Assembly (NCBI GenBank): GCA_024233305.1 | Contig: JACKPV010000023.1 | Location: 186,001 to 250,000, forward strand | Reading direction: 5' to 3' | Source: Verrucomicrobiales bacterium | GTDB taxonomy: Bacteria > Verrucomicrobiota > Verrucomicrobiia > Limisphaerales > J093 | Length of the DNA: 64,000 nucleotides | Shown: positions 41,544-49,229 of the stretch, piece after piece | Layout: every line of letters starts with the position of its first letter | Position numbering within the stretch: the stretch's first letter is position 1 | Made by a program: the position numbers and the translations under genes | Notes under the pieces: model-generated | Database searches by the model: none | The model's input: the letters and a program-made list of their open reading frames with translations, nothing else | Told to the model about the DNA's origin: nothing

Positions 41544-42580
41544 AGGGGCAGTCCGGGGAACAGTCTTGGCTGAGCAGGGTGACCGGCGAGCCCGGTTCGC
41601 GTCCGTTCTTCGTCGAGCGGCGGCCTGCGGTTGGGACGGCGGAGCCCGTGTATACGACGTTCGATCACAGCCTGATCTGTCAGCGGCTATACGAGCTGAC
41701 AGGTGACGCAGGCTTCCTGCGCCTGGCGGTTGACCATCTGCTCCCTGCGGCCGTGGCCACCGGGCCTTGGCGCCGCTGGTACTTTTCGCCTGCGGTCACC
41801 GACATCCCACCGGACGCTGACTCGACCAGTGTGGCCCTCCTGCTCATCGCCCTGGCGGCGCGGCGAGGAGTGACAATCCCCGACGAATTCGACCCGGCCC
41901 AACAGGTCTCCCAGTTCGAGGCGCTCCTGACAGCGAGCGGCGGTATCCGCACGTACTTCGGCGACCGGCCGAACAACGAGGTCGATCCGGTGGTCAATCT
42001 GGCTCTCGCAGAGACGCTTCTGGCCACCTCAAACCTGCAGCCACTTTACCCGGAAACCCGTCGCTTCATAAACAACACCGTTCGAAGCGGCGGGCTTGCC
42101 GGGCGACTCTCGGAGTACTATCTGGGTTCCGCGTTCTTCGCTGAGCGCCTTGCCAGGATCGCCCATGTCGATCAGGACTTCCTGTCCCCGGCGGCCATGC
42201 GTGCTTTGGACCACTACCTGGAGGAGACGCGCCCGAACAATCCGCTCGAGGCGGCCATGTTGGGGATCGGCTGTTTCCTGCGCGGAAAATACCCGCGGGG
42301 CGAAGCACTTACCCGCCTGTTGGAACGGAGTGTGAACTCGTCCGGCGGGTGGGGATTCGCGCCCTTCTACATCCAGCGGACGCCGCGCTACGACTACGGC
42401 TCGGCAGCCTGGACCACCGCCACGGTGCGGTACGCCTTCAAGCTTTGCCAGCGCGGGCACGCCAGACGCTGCTGGCAGAGCTGGCGGTTGCAGGACTGTG
42501 ACTGTGGGCTTTTTGGGTTCCGTTTTTGCCGGGCGTTCGACTCGGCGCGGGCCCCGCAGCTCAAGGAAACTGCACGATGA
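41540..42580 (+). CDS. Terpene-cyclase/prenyltransferase-fold protein with DADST motif
   Basis: A 346-residue helical protein without signal peptide. PPDADSTSVALLLIALA (motif DADST at 92-96) sits where class II terpene cyclases carry DxDD-T-A. Further marks are FGDRPNNEVDPVVNLALAETLLA (about 145-167) and SSGGWGFAPFYIQRTPRYDYGSAAWTTATVRYAF near the end, a QW-like and barrel-closing pattern. This fits an alpha/alpha-toroid of the squalene-cyclase/prenyltransferase type, but the protein is shorter than ordinary class II cyclases. The second Asp of the DxDD general acid is Ser, so protonation chemistry is uncertain. It is translationally coupled to the P450 before it and the carbamoyltransferase after it. 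Confidence 0.6.
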   Translation: MKGQSGEQSWLSRVTGEPGSRPFFVERRPAVGTAEPVYTTFDHSLICQRLYELTGDAGFLRLAVDHLLPAAVATGPWRRWYFSPAVTDIPPDADSTSVALLLIALAARRGVTIPDEFDPAQQVSQFEALLTASGGIRTYFGDRPNNEVDPVVNLALAETLLATSNLQPLYPETRRFINNTVRSGGLAGRLSEYYLGSAFFAERLARIAHVDQDFLSPAAMRALDHYLEETRPNNPLEAAMLGIGCFLRGKYPRGEALTRLLERSVNSSGGWGFAPFYIQRTPRYDYGSAAWTTATVRYAFKLCQRGHARRCWQSWRLQDCDCGLFGFRFCRAFDSARAPQLKETAR

Positions 42581-44340
42581 TCATCCTCGGCCTGTCCTTT
42601 GCAAACCATGACTCGGCAGCCGCCCTCGTGGCGGATGGGAACCTCGTCCGCGCGATCGCCCAAGAACGGCTCACGCGCAGGAAGCACGACGGCATTCTGG
42701 GAGGCAGGCACCGCACAGACCTCAGCGAAGCAGTTCGCTACTGCCTCGAGAGCGCAGCACTGACCCTGGACGATGTTGACCTAGTGGTCTACTCCCATGC
42801 CACGGCAATTGACGGCCAGGAGTTGTTCCGAACCCTCGAAGCCGAGGGCGGACTCGATCTGCGCCGAAAGCCGCTGATCGCGCTCCCTCACCACTTCGCC
42901 CATGCGTGCCTCGCGGCGTACCAATCCCCTTTTGACGAGGCCGCCGTCCTGGTGATGGATGGAGGTGGCCAGCCGTATCCCACGCTGCTTACATCCTGTT
43001 CAGGTCCCGAACTGGAGGATTTGGCCTCGGGAAGCGTGGCCCTCCAGACCGCCGCAACGTCAGGGTCTGGAGGACTTTGTGAAGTGGAGAGCTATTATGC
43101 CTTCAAGGGGGGACGCCTCCTCACGCTTCGCAAGGTCCTCGGTCAAGCGCTTCGAGCTACGGTCGGCCCGCAATACAGCGCAGCAACCGAAGTGCTCTTC
43201 GGCAACCCGCTGGACTGCGGCAAAACGATGGGGCTCGCCCCCTATGGTACGCCACTCGACCAAACGGTTTTCCTGGACCGGATCGAGACCGGGCAAGGCC
43301 CCCTTCACATTCCCAAGCGCCCAGGGTTGCGCCTTCGTATGGAGACCGAGATAGGCCGCTGGCGCGCCCGCGCCGCGACAGACATTGCCGCCTGTGCGGC
43401 AGCCTGTGACTATGCCGCCACCCTGCAGCGGGAGACGGAAGCCGCTCTGCTGGCGCAGTCGCGCTGGCTCCATCGCGCAACCGGGCTGCCGAATCTCTGC
43501 CTCGGAGGCGGCGTTGCGCTCAACTGCGTTGCCAACTCGGTCCTGGCCCGCGAATCTGGATTCCAGCAGGTGTTTGTCCCCTACGCCCCAGGGGACGACG
43601 GCATCGCCATCGGTTGCGCCCTCTATGGAGCCGTGGTGCACGGAGAGCATGCTCAGCGCCAATACTGGTCCCCCTACCTGGGACGCGAATACACGGATCC
43701 TCCCGCGGGGATGCCTGCATCAGGAACTCCGCCGGTCACAGACAATCCGTGGGTCTCCATTGGTACGGGCGAGCCCGCGGTCTCCCTCGTTGCCGACCTC
43801 CTTGCCGCCGGGCAGATCGTTGCGTTCTTTCAGCAAGGCTCGGAATTCGGTCCTCGTGCCCTTGGGCACCGCAGCTTCCTCGCCGACCCCCGGGATCCTG
43901 GGATGGTGGAGCGCCTGAATCTGATCACCAAACACCGCGAGCCCTTCCGTCCGTTCGCCCCCGTCGTGATGGCCGAGGCGGTGTCCGAATACTTTGAGGA
44001 CAGTTTTCCGAGCCACTACATGTCGTTCGTAAGCCGGGTTCGCCCGTCCAAAAGGCATCTCATTCCTTCCGTGACACACGTTGACGGCACGGCGCGCTAT
44101 CAAGTACTGGGCGAGCAGACGCACCCAGATCTCTATCATGTCCTGCGAGCATTTCGCCGGAAAACTGGAATCCCGATGCTAATAAACACTTCCTATAATC
44201 GGGCGCGTGATCCGTTGGTTGAGTCCCCCAGAGATGCGTGCGCTTGTGCGCACGCCTCGCAAGTGGATCTCCTTCTGCTAGAGGGACATCTTTGCCGACT
44301 CCCACATTCCGACCAGCCTCAGTCCATCCTTGCTCCATGA
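42577..44340 (+). CDS. Carbamoyltransferase, NodU/CmcH/TobZ family
   Basis: A 587-residue O-carbamoyltransferase that uses carbamoyl phosphate and ATP to carbamoylate a hydroxyl, typically on a sugar or natural product. The N-terminal Kae1-like domain has LGLSFANHDSAAAL, HHFAHACLAAY (metal-binding HxxxH at 105-109), VMDGGG, KTMGLAPYG and CLGGGVALNCVAN (about 308-320). The C-terminal domain has EFGPRALGHRSFLADP (about 424-439), REPFRPFAPVV and NTSYN. All main motifs appear intact. AAGGAA precedes the ATG, which overlaps the previous stop (ATGA). Lying between a P450 and glycosyltransferases, it most likely decorates the same product. Confidence 0.93.
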   Translation: MIILGLSFANHDSAAALVADGNLVRAIAQERLTRRKHDGILGGRHRTDLSEAVRYCLESAALTLDDVDLVVYSHATAIDGQELFRTLEAEGGLDLRRKPLIALPHHFAHACLAAYQSPFDEAAVLVMDGGGQPYPTLLTSCSGPELEDLASGSVALQTAATSGSGGLCEVESYYAFKGGRLLTLRKVLGQALRATVGPQYSAATEVLFGNPLDCGKTMGLAPYGTPLDQTVFLDRIETGQGPLHIPKRPGLRLRMETEIGRWRARAATDIAACAAACDYAATLQRETEAALLAQSRWLHRATGLPNLCLGGGVALNCVANSVLARESGFQQVFVPYAPGDDGIAIGCALYGAVVHGEHAQRQYWSPYLGREYTDPPAGMPASGTPPVTDNPWVSIGTGEPAVSLVADLLAAGQIVAFFQQGSEFGPRALGHRSFLADPRDPGMVERLNLITKHREPFRPFAPVVMAEAVSEYFEDSFPSHYMSFVSRVRPSKRHLIPSVTHVDGTARYQVLGEQTHPDLYHVLRAFRRKTGIPMLINTSYNRARDPLVESPRDACACAHASQVDLLLLEGHLCRLPHSDQPQSILAP

Positions 44341-46172
44341 AACGAATCCGCACTGTACAGCTCCTCGCGATTCTCCTCTTGCACTCTTCTGCCGCGCATG
44401 GAGCTGCGAGGGAACCGGCGTCCGGGCTTTCGCCCGCAGCAAATCCCCCACGCACCAATGAAGCCCAGCCCGCTATGGCCGTGCTTACCGGGCTAGATGG
44501 GACACCGCCCCTGCCGGTTACCAAGCCTCAACAGCAGGATCTTCGCGACCCGACCGCTTCGCTCTCGTTAGAGGATTTACTGGAACGACTCTTAACCCAG
44601 GCCACCAACCTCGTCAATGCGACGGAGATGGCTGCAAGCACTGCCAAGCCAGTTCGACCGCCCATCGCATTTCCTTCATGGATCGTCGCAGCAATGCGCA
44701 GTTGGGGGCTCCCGGTTTTCCTGATTGTGCTCGCCGTCCTGTTCCTGCGCCTGCTGTGGTGGTTCTTCCGCCCAAACGAAACTGGCATTGCTTTCATGCC
44801 CTTCCTCGGATTGGGAATTGTAACGTCCCTGCTCGTCGTTGTGTTCGCGATACCCCTGCTCCAACGATACGCAAGTGACTCAGTCCAAGTGGTCTTCCAG
44901 GCATTGGCGTTCGCTGGCGTCATTGTAGCGGTCGTGTTCCAGACAGTAGAACTGCGGGCGAGCATCAGACAGCAGGAGCGCCTCACCAGGGTTGAGATGC
45001 TGACTCCCCTGATTCAACATCGGGAAGTCCAGATAGCTGCATCTGTACCATCCAGCAGAGTAGGCGACAAGACGCCGTTGCCGTCCTTCTTACTCTCGCT
45101 CTTCACAGGCGAGAACGAATGGCGGCGACGCCAGCAAGAGTATGAGGCCCGACTACCGATTGCCATCAATCGCGCGCACCAACTTCAGGCGGTGTATGGC
45201 GAACTCAGCGACTACCTGTCCGACTTCCGCAAGTTCGAACTGGTTCTGAGCAACCACGCAGCCGACCGCGAGGACGACAGTCCTCCCAGTGGCAAGGTCG
45301 TAGTCATTCGAGAGGGGGACGGCAACCTGGACTTTCGCGTGTTTGATCAACGAGCGGTCAGGATCTTCCCCAAGACAGAAGCCGAACCGCGAGGTGTCAA
45401 CGGGCAGACTAAGCAACACGAGAAGTCCGACGACGAAGCATCGCATAAGCGCCAAGCATTTGAAGAACTGAAGCGCTGTCTACCTCCCAACTTGGATTTG
45501 ACGCGCCTGCGTGATGACGAGCGGGATAGAATCATTGCTCTCGTTGGGACGGTAACCGGTTGCACCCAGTTGCTCGGAATCCCTTGGATTACGCGAGTAT
45601 TCCAATTCGTTGACCTCTGTTCCCCTCCCAAGGAAGCGAAAGATGGGAATGAACACGACGTGGCCGGATACAACGAGTGGCTGTACAAACTAGGCAGCTA
45701 CTCGCAGCCGGAGATCCTGTGCGATGAAGCTCGATTGATGTGGCCTACTGGCCGGGACGAACGCGACTACGTACTGGCAGTCTACCAACAGCTCTTTATT
45801 ATTAAGGAGTCACTTGTTCACGCAGGCTTTCGCTCGGCTCACCTGGGCGAGGTGCCAACTGATTGGGCACGCTACAAGAAACGAGACAATTCTCCTCAGC
45901 GAACCGAAGCGCCGGTCACGGGCAAGGGATTCAGGTGGGTATCGAATTGGGAGGACTGGGGGAGACAAGTGGATTGCGCGCTCGATGGGCTCAGAGTGGC
46001 TCTGCAGCGGTGGGAAGCGTGGCGCAAAACGAGAGGCTCCTCCTGCTCGCCTGACAGCACTCCAGCGAGGAGTGGAGCGATGAACGCGCTGCGGCTACTT
46101 CTTAGACAACTCAAGATTGGTGGCCAGTCAACAGTTCGGGGCGAGACTCAAGATCCGCGTCGCCTTGTTTGA
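44337..46172 (+). CDS. Membrane protein of unknown function, last gene of the coupled run
   Basis: A 611-residue protein that I do not recognise. It has a signal-peptide-like N-terminus (LLAILLLHSSAAHGAA), a Pro/Ala-rich segment, and three hydrophobic helices at about 117-138 (LPVFLIVLAVLFLRLLWW), 150-172 and 183-203. The ~400-residue soluble C-terminal part is mostly helical and charged, with no catalytic motif I can name. It contains VGTVTGCTQLLGIPWITRVFQFVDLC and WPTGRDERDYVLAVYQQLFIIKES. The start overlaps the carbamoyltransferase stop (ATGA), so it is translated with the enzymes. Base composition looks richer in A+T than its neighbours. The 3' end overlaps the oppositely oriented phosphoesterase gene by 45 bases. 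Transport, immunity or sensing are all possible. Confidence 0.6.
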   Translation: MKRIRTVQLLAILLLHSSAAHGAAREPASGLSPAANPPRTNEAQPAMAVLTGLDGTPPLPVTKPQQQDLRDPTASLSLEDLLERLLTQATNLVNATEMAASTAKPVRPPIAFPSWIVAAMRSWGLPVFLIVLAVLFLRLLWWFFRPNETGIAFMPFLGLGIVTSLLVVVFAIPLLQRYASDSVQVVFQALAFAGVIVAVVFQTVELRASIRQQERLTRVEMLTPLIQHREVQIAASVPSSRVGDKTPLPSFLLSLFTGENEWRRRQQEYEARLPIAINRAHQLQAVYGELSDYLSDFRKFELVLSNHAADREDDSPPSGKVVVIREGDGNLDFRVFDQRAVRIFPKTEAEPRGVNGQTKQHEKSDDEASHKRQAFEELKRCLPPNLDLTRLRDDERDRIIALVGTVTGCTQLLGIPWITRVFQFVDLCSPPKEAKDGNEHDVAGYNEWLYKLGSYSQPEILCDEARLMWPTGRDERDYVLAVYQQLFIIKESLVHAGFRSAHLGEVPTDWARYKKRDNSPQRTEAPVTGKGFRWVSNWEDWGRQVDCALDGLRVALQRWEAWRKTRGSSCSPDSTPARSGAMNALRLLLRQLKIGGQSTVRGETQDPRRLV

Positions 46173-46934
46173 AAGCGTGACGTGCCACGCCTTGGGGTGG
46201 CTGCCGGGGATCGTAGCGAAGAGCATGCCTGGATGGAGACGGAAGTGGATTGCTGGGCTTGGAGCTGAGACTGCCAGCAGTCCATCCGTCGTGACGAACA
46301 GAGGGGAGTGAATGTGCCCAAAGAACGAGCCACGCACTCTCCCGTGGTGGCGGCCCAGCAAGCTCTGCAGCGCTTCGCCGTTCTTCACGGCCAGTTCGTC
46401 GACCCAACCAACGCCGATAGGGAGGAAGGGAAAATGCAGGAATATGCAGACCGGGCCACGTTCCATGCTCAGAAGAGCGTCGAGGGCCTCGAGTTGGTCA
46501 TCCGGAAGGAACCCTGCGGGGCCTGGGCCTTCCCTCGCGTCGAGTATCACGCCGGTGAGAAACCGTGCCCGGAAGGTGTAAGCAAGACGGGTGCGATCTG
46601 ACACCAAAGGCTGGTGCAGGCCGGGCGGTAGGAACCGGCGTATGAGCGGAACGGAATCGTGGTTTCCCGCCACGGCGTAGAAAGGGACTTTCAGCGTGGA
46701 GACTATCTGCCGCGCCAACTGGTAGCCCTCCTTGGTGCCTTGGGAGTCAACCTCGGCGCCGCCGCAGATATCCCCCGTGTGAACAACGAAGTCGGGCGCT
46801 TCGGGCAATGCGTTGATCGCTGCAACGACGCGTTCGAGCTCCACGGCGGGCTTGGTCCCGTAGTACTCAGCGTCGTAGGTGGAACCGAGGTGCGTATCGC
46901 TGAGGTGGACGAAGGTGACGACGTCTTCGGGCAT
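46128..46934 (-). CDS. Metallophosphoesterase of the island
   Basis: A 268-residue calcineurin-like phosphoesterase with all five motifs: LSDTHLGS, VHTGDICGG, VAGNHDS, IFLHFP and FFGHIHSP. It should be a bimetal phosphatase or phosphodiesterase, and the compact size resembles the CpdA/Icc class. It is the only minus-strand gene in the island and lies between the membrane protein gene (45-base tail-to-tail overlap) and the second glycosyltransferase (48-base divergent gap). It may remove a phosphate from an intermediate or may simply be a passenger. The ATG at 46934 begins the conserved fold. Longer in-frame readings run opposite the glycosyltransferase. Confidence 0.82.
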   Translation of the reverse strand: MPEDVVTFVHLSDTHLGSTYDAEYYGTKPAVELERVVAAINALPEAPDFVVHTGDICGGAEVDSQGTKEGYQLARQIVSTLKVPFYAVAGNHDSVPLIRRFLPPGLHQPLVSDRTRLAYTFRARFLTGVILDAREGPGPAGFLPDDQLEALDALLSMERGPVCIFLHFPFLPIGVGWVDELAVKNGEALQSLLGRHHGRVRGSFFGHIHSPLFVTTDGLLAVSAPSPAIHFRLHPGMLFATIPGSHPKAWHVTLSNKATRILSLAPNC

Positions 46935-46943
46935 GGCTGAAGT

Positions 46944-46972
46944 TTGACAGGCCGGGACCGCTTCGGTAAAGA
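46944..46972 (+). promoter_or_regulatory. Promoter of the second glycosyltransferase
   Basis: A perfect TTGACA (46944-46949), 17 bases, TAAAGA (46967-46972), then 10 bases to the ATG at 46983. No Shine-Dalgarno is obvious apart from AGAGAAAG overlapping the -10. Confidence 0.55.
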
Positions 46973-46982
46973 GAAAGCCCTT

Positions 46983-48194
46983 ATGTCGCCCAAGATCGCG
47001 TACGTGAGCATTGGTTCCGCAGGGCACGTCTATCCCTCCTTGCCCCTTGTACGCATGTTGGCGGAACGTGGGCACCGGGTGGGGTACTTCGCTCCGTCGT
47101 GGGCCGCCGAGATGGTGAGTCGGGTGAGGTGCGAACACAGAGTCTACGCGTCCTACATTCTGCAAGCACCCCCTGGCCGGGTGAACGGGTTCCGCGGGGA
47201 GGGCATGCCGGCGTTGGTGGCTCGCGAAATCAGAACGGCGATTGGAGAGCTGCTGGAGCAACTGGCTAAGTTCGGTCCTGACGCCGTCATCTACGACGGT
47301 TTCACCTACGCCGGCAAGTTGGCCGGGGAGCGGCTAGGTGTTCCTCTCATTCAGAGTGAGACAAGCTATCTGCTGACCCAGGAGACGAACTTCTACCGCG
47401 AAACCGAGGCCGGACGGCTCAGGGGACGGCTGATGTCGTCAGCGTCGCTCGCTGAGTTCGACTCGCTCATGGGGCCGGTCTTCCAGGAGCTCGGATTACC
47501 GGCCCGCGGCTTCCTCGATCTTGTGGAATCCCCGGCGAAGCGACGAATCGTCTTCGTGGCACGGGCCTTTCATCCGCACGCTGAGGAGTACGATTCGGGG
47601 ACCGTCTTTGTCGGCCCGAGCTTATCCGAGGAAGTGCGCCCCGCCAAGGGGACCGGTGCGTTCCCCGAACGAACGGGCCGGAAGTTCGTCTACGTCTCGT
47701 TTGGCAGCGTCATCTCGTTTCAACCGGCCTTCTACCACGCCATAGCAGAGGCGTCGCGCGAGTTGGATGTGGATTTGGTGCTGTCGGTTGGTGAGCGCTT
47801 CGCAGCGCTGCCGTGGTGCGACCGTCCGTCGAATGTTACCCTGTTCCCCGTTGTTCGGCAGATCAACGCCCTGCGGCGAGTCGATGCATTCGTTGGGCAC
47901 GGCGGAATGGGGGGCACCATGGAATCTCTGGCCCTCGGAGTTCCCATGCTGGTGGTTCCCCATTCGCCCGAGCAACTTTTCACGGGCCGGAGGGTGGCGG
48001 AACTCGGGTTGGGCAGATGTCTGGACCCGGATGACGCCAGCATTCTGCGGATTCGCAAGGAACTCACGGAGCTACTTTCCGAACCGGCGTATCGCCAGCG
48101 GGCGCAGGCGTTCGCGCCAGACATCGCTGTAGGCGGGAGCCTTTCGAACGCGTGTGACCTCGTGGAAGGGGTCACACGCGGACCGCGGGTGTGA
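46983..48194 (+). CDS. Macrolide-type (GT1) glycosyltransferase, second of the island
   Basis: A 403-residue GT-B glycosyltransferase. It has SAGHVYPSLPLVRMLAERGHRVGYFAP at the start, DAVIYDGFTYAGKLAGERLGVPLIQ in the acceptor domain, KFVYVSFGSVISFQPAFY, and HGGMGGTMESLALGVPMLVVPHSPEQ in the donor site. It shares many local matches with the glycosyltransferase at 39029 (F-RETE-G-L-GRL, SLAEFD-LM-PVF, ARAFHPHAE), so the two are paralogues probably acting on the same aglycone or adding successive sugars. It has its own promoter. Its stop codon lies 18 bases before homology to the ABC permease resumes. Confidence 0.88.
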   Translation: MSPKIAYVSIGSAGHVYPSLPLVRMLAERGHRVGYFAPSWAAEMVSRVRCEHRVYASYILQAPPGRVNGFRGEGMPALVAREIRTAIGELLEQLAKFGPDAVIYDGFTYAGKLAGERLGVPLIQSETSYLLTQETNFYRETEAGRLRGRLMSSASLAEFDSLMGPVFQELGLPARGFLDLVESPAKRRIVFVARAFHPHAEEYDSGTVFVGPSLSEEVRPAKGTGAFPERTGRKFVYVSFGSVISFQPAFYHAIAEASRELDVDLVLSVGERFAALPWCDRPSNVTLFPVVRQINALRRVDAFVGHGGMGGTMESLALGVPMLVVPHSPEQLFTGRRVAELGLGRCLDPDDASILRIRKELTELLSEPAYRQRAQAFAPDIAVGGSLSNACDLVEGVTRGPRV

Positions 48195-48211
48195 TCGGAC
48201 AAGCAACGCGG

Positions 48212-48427
48212 AGGGATGCCGCCTTCCGGCCCGGCTTGTTCAAGGCGGTGTTCACCTACGCCCTCCCGATGCTGCTGGTGGCGAATGTGCCCGTGAAGGT
48301 GCTCGCCGACAAGCTGGGGTCGCCGGTCGAAATGCTCATGCTCGTGATGCTGGGCGGCGCTTTGTTCGCGCTCTCGGAGTGGGCGTGGCGACGCTCGCTG
48401 CGGCGTTACACCAGCGCGAGTTCCTGA
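48212..48427 (+). pseudogene. 3' fragment of an ABC-2 permease gene (right flank of the island)
   Basis: About 70 residues (GLFKAVFTYALPMLLVANVP... ending SEWAWRRSLRRYTSASS) align without gaps to the last 68 residues of the intact permease at 37905-38741. The two share FKAVFTYA-PM-LVANVP, SEWAWRR and YTSASS. The rest of the gene is missing. A reading frame starting at a GTG at 48191, inside the glycosyltransferase 3' end, would express it as a 78-residue protein, but this is unlikely to be functional. The two copies differ at many third-codon positions, so it is not a recent duplication of the intact gene. Confidence 0.75.
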
Positions 48428-48475
48428 TGGCGAGGCCGGGTCACCGTGGCAGCCGATGTGAGGAGGCTCACGCTT

Positions 48476-48503
48476 CCTCGCCCACCTTGGGCGGTGGGCG
48501 AGG
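48476..48503. terminator. Hairpin between the permease fragment and the convergent CHRD gene
   Basis: CCTCGCCCACC (48476-48486) and GGTGGGCGAGG (48493-48503) form a perfect 11-bp stem with a 6-base loop. No T-run follows on either strand, so it may act as a barrier or RNA-processing structure rather than a classical terminator. Confidence 0.4.
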
Positions 48504-48532
48504 GGATCAAAACCTCCTCCCGTGGGCTCGGG

Positions 48533-49141
48533 TCAGGCGGCGGACGATGTGCTGTCTTCGCCGCGCCGGGAGTGTCGTCGGTAGAGCCCAAAGGCGCCGA
48601 GCAAGCCGGCGACGACCAGCGTGGTTCCGGCTGGTTCGGGCACGGGCACGAAGAAGCCCCTGATCTCGCCCCCGCCAAACGCCGCGGAGTGGATGTTTAA
48701 ATATGCCTTGCCGTCCGCCAAGTAGGTTGCCATGGCAGCCTCCGCCCCCGCCGCGGTCCCGCCTGATGCCGTCACGAATGCGGCGCTGTAAGTGGTAGTA
48801 TCCAGCAAGTCGAACACGTGCGAGTAGGTTCCGCTCGTCACTCCCAAAGGGAAGAGTGGGAGCGTCGGCGGCACGATCACCGCCCCCGCAATGCCGTCGA
48901 AGGGCGTCGCCGTTGGCGCGTGAATGTGGGAAGCCGTCGTGGTTCCCAGCAGCCCCGCGAAGCTGACATCCAACGTCAGCGTGTGGGCGGCCGAATCGTA
49001 GGCCACTTTCGCGATGCCGGAGCCGGGCGAGGCGTTCGGCGGGGACTCGGAGGGGCCGTCGAGGAACGCCTCGTAGACGATTTGACCGTGCGCCAGCGGG
49101 ATGGCGCAGACGAGAAGCGGGAGGAGACAGCGCGGATTCAT
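48533..49141 (-). CDS. CHRD-domain protein with PEP-CTERM sorting signal
   Basis: A 202-residue exported protein. A signal peptide (1-19) precedes a CHRD domain (about 22-165: YEAFLDGPSESPPNASPGSG, LDVSFAGLLGTTTASHIHAP, YLNIHSAAFGGGEIRGFF). CHRD is a beta-rich fold first noted in chordin and common in bacterial surface proteins. The last ~27 residues (VPEPAG, hydrophobic stretch LVVAGLLGAFGLY, then RRHSRR) are a PEP-CTERM signal. The protein should therefore be cleaved by an exosortase and released or anchored at the surface, in bacteria that make exopolysaccharide. No exosortase gene is seen in the window. Confidence 0.85.
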   Translation of the reverse strand: MNPRCLLPLLVCAIPLAHGQIVYEAFLDGPSESPPNASPGSGIAKVAYDSAAHTLTLDVSFAGLLGTTTASHIHAPTATPFDGIAGAVIVPPTLPLFPLGVTSGTYSHVFDLLDTTTYSAAFVTASGGTAAGAEAAMATYLADGKAYLNIHSAAFGGGEIRGFFVPVPEPAGTTLVVAGLLGAFGLYRRHSRRGEDSTSSAA

Positions 49142-49201
49142 TCGCGGGGAGGGTTCGGTGTTTGGTGGCTAATGGTTGCCATGCGGAGGTTTAATGGCAG
49201 C

Positions 49202-49229
49202 ACGCTAGCACCGCGCGGTGATTTGTCAA
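49202..49229 (-). promoter_or_regulatory. Possible promoter of the CHRD/PEP-CTERM gene
   Basis: On the minus strand: a perfect TTGACA (49229-49224), 16 bases, TAGCGT (49207-49202), with about 60 bases of leader before the ATG at 49141. Confidence 0.35.

Larger units (their letters stand above)
38742..48211. mobile_element. Acquired biosynthetic island between two copies of a permease 3' end
   Basis: About 9.5 kb containing two glycosyltransferases, a P450, a terpene-cyclase-fold protein, a carbamoyltransferase, a membrane protein and a phosphoesterase. The left border is the end of the intact permease gene (38741). The right border is where homology to the last third of the same permease resumes (about 48212). 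No integrase, transposase or terminal inverted repeat is seen, so the mode of entry is unknown. A 13-base identity, AGCGCGAGTTCCT, sits at 38727-38739 and 48413-48425 within the homologous ends. The island label is an inference from the duplicated flank and the change in gene content. Confidence 0.55.

Noticed and set aside
39029..48194. PKS, NRPS, RiPP or classical terpene-synthase cluster
   Set aside because: No ketosynthase, adenylation or carrier domain, no precursor-peptide candidate and no DDxxD-type class I synthase was seen.
38742..48211. Prophage, integrative conjugative element or transposon
   Set aside because: No integrase, transposase, capsid, conjugation or plasmid gene was found in the island, and no tRNA end lies at its borders.
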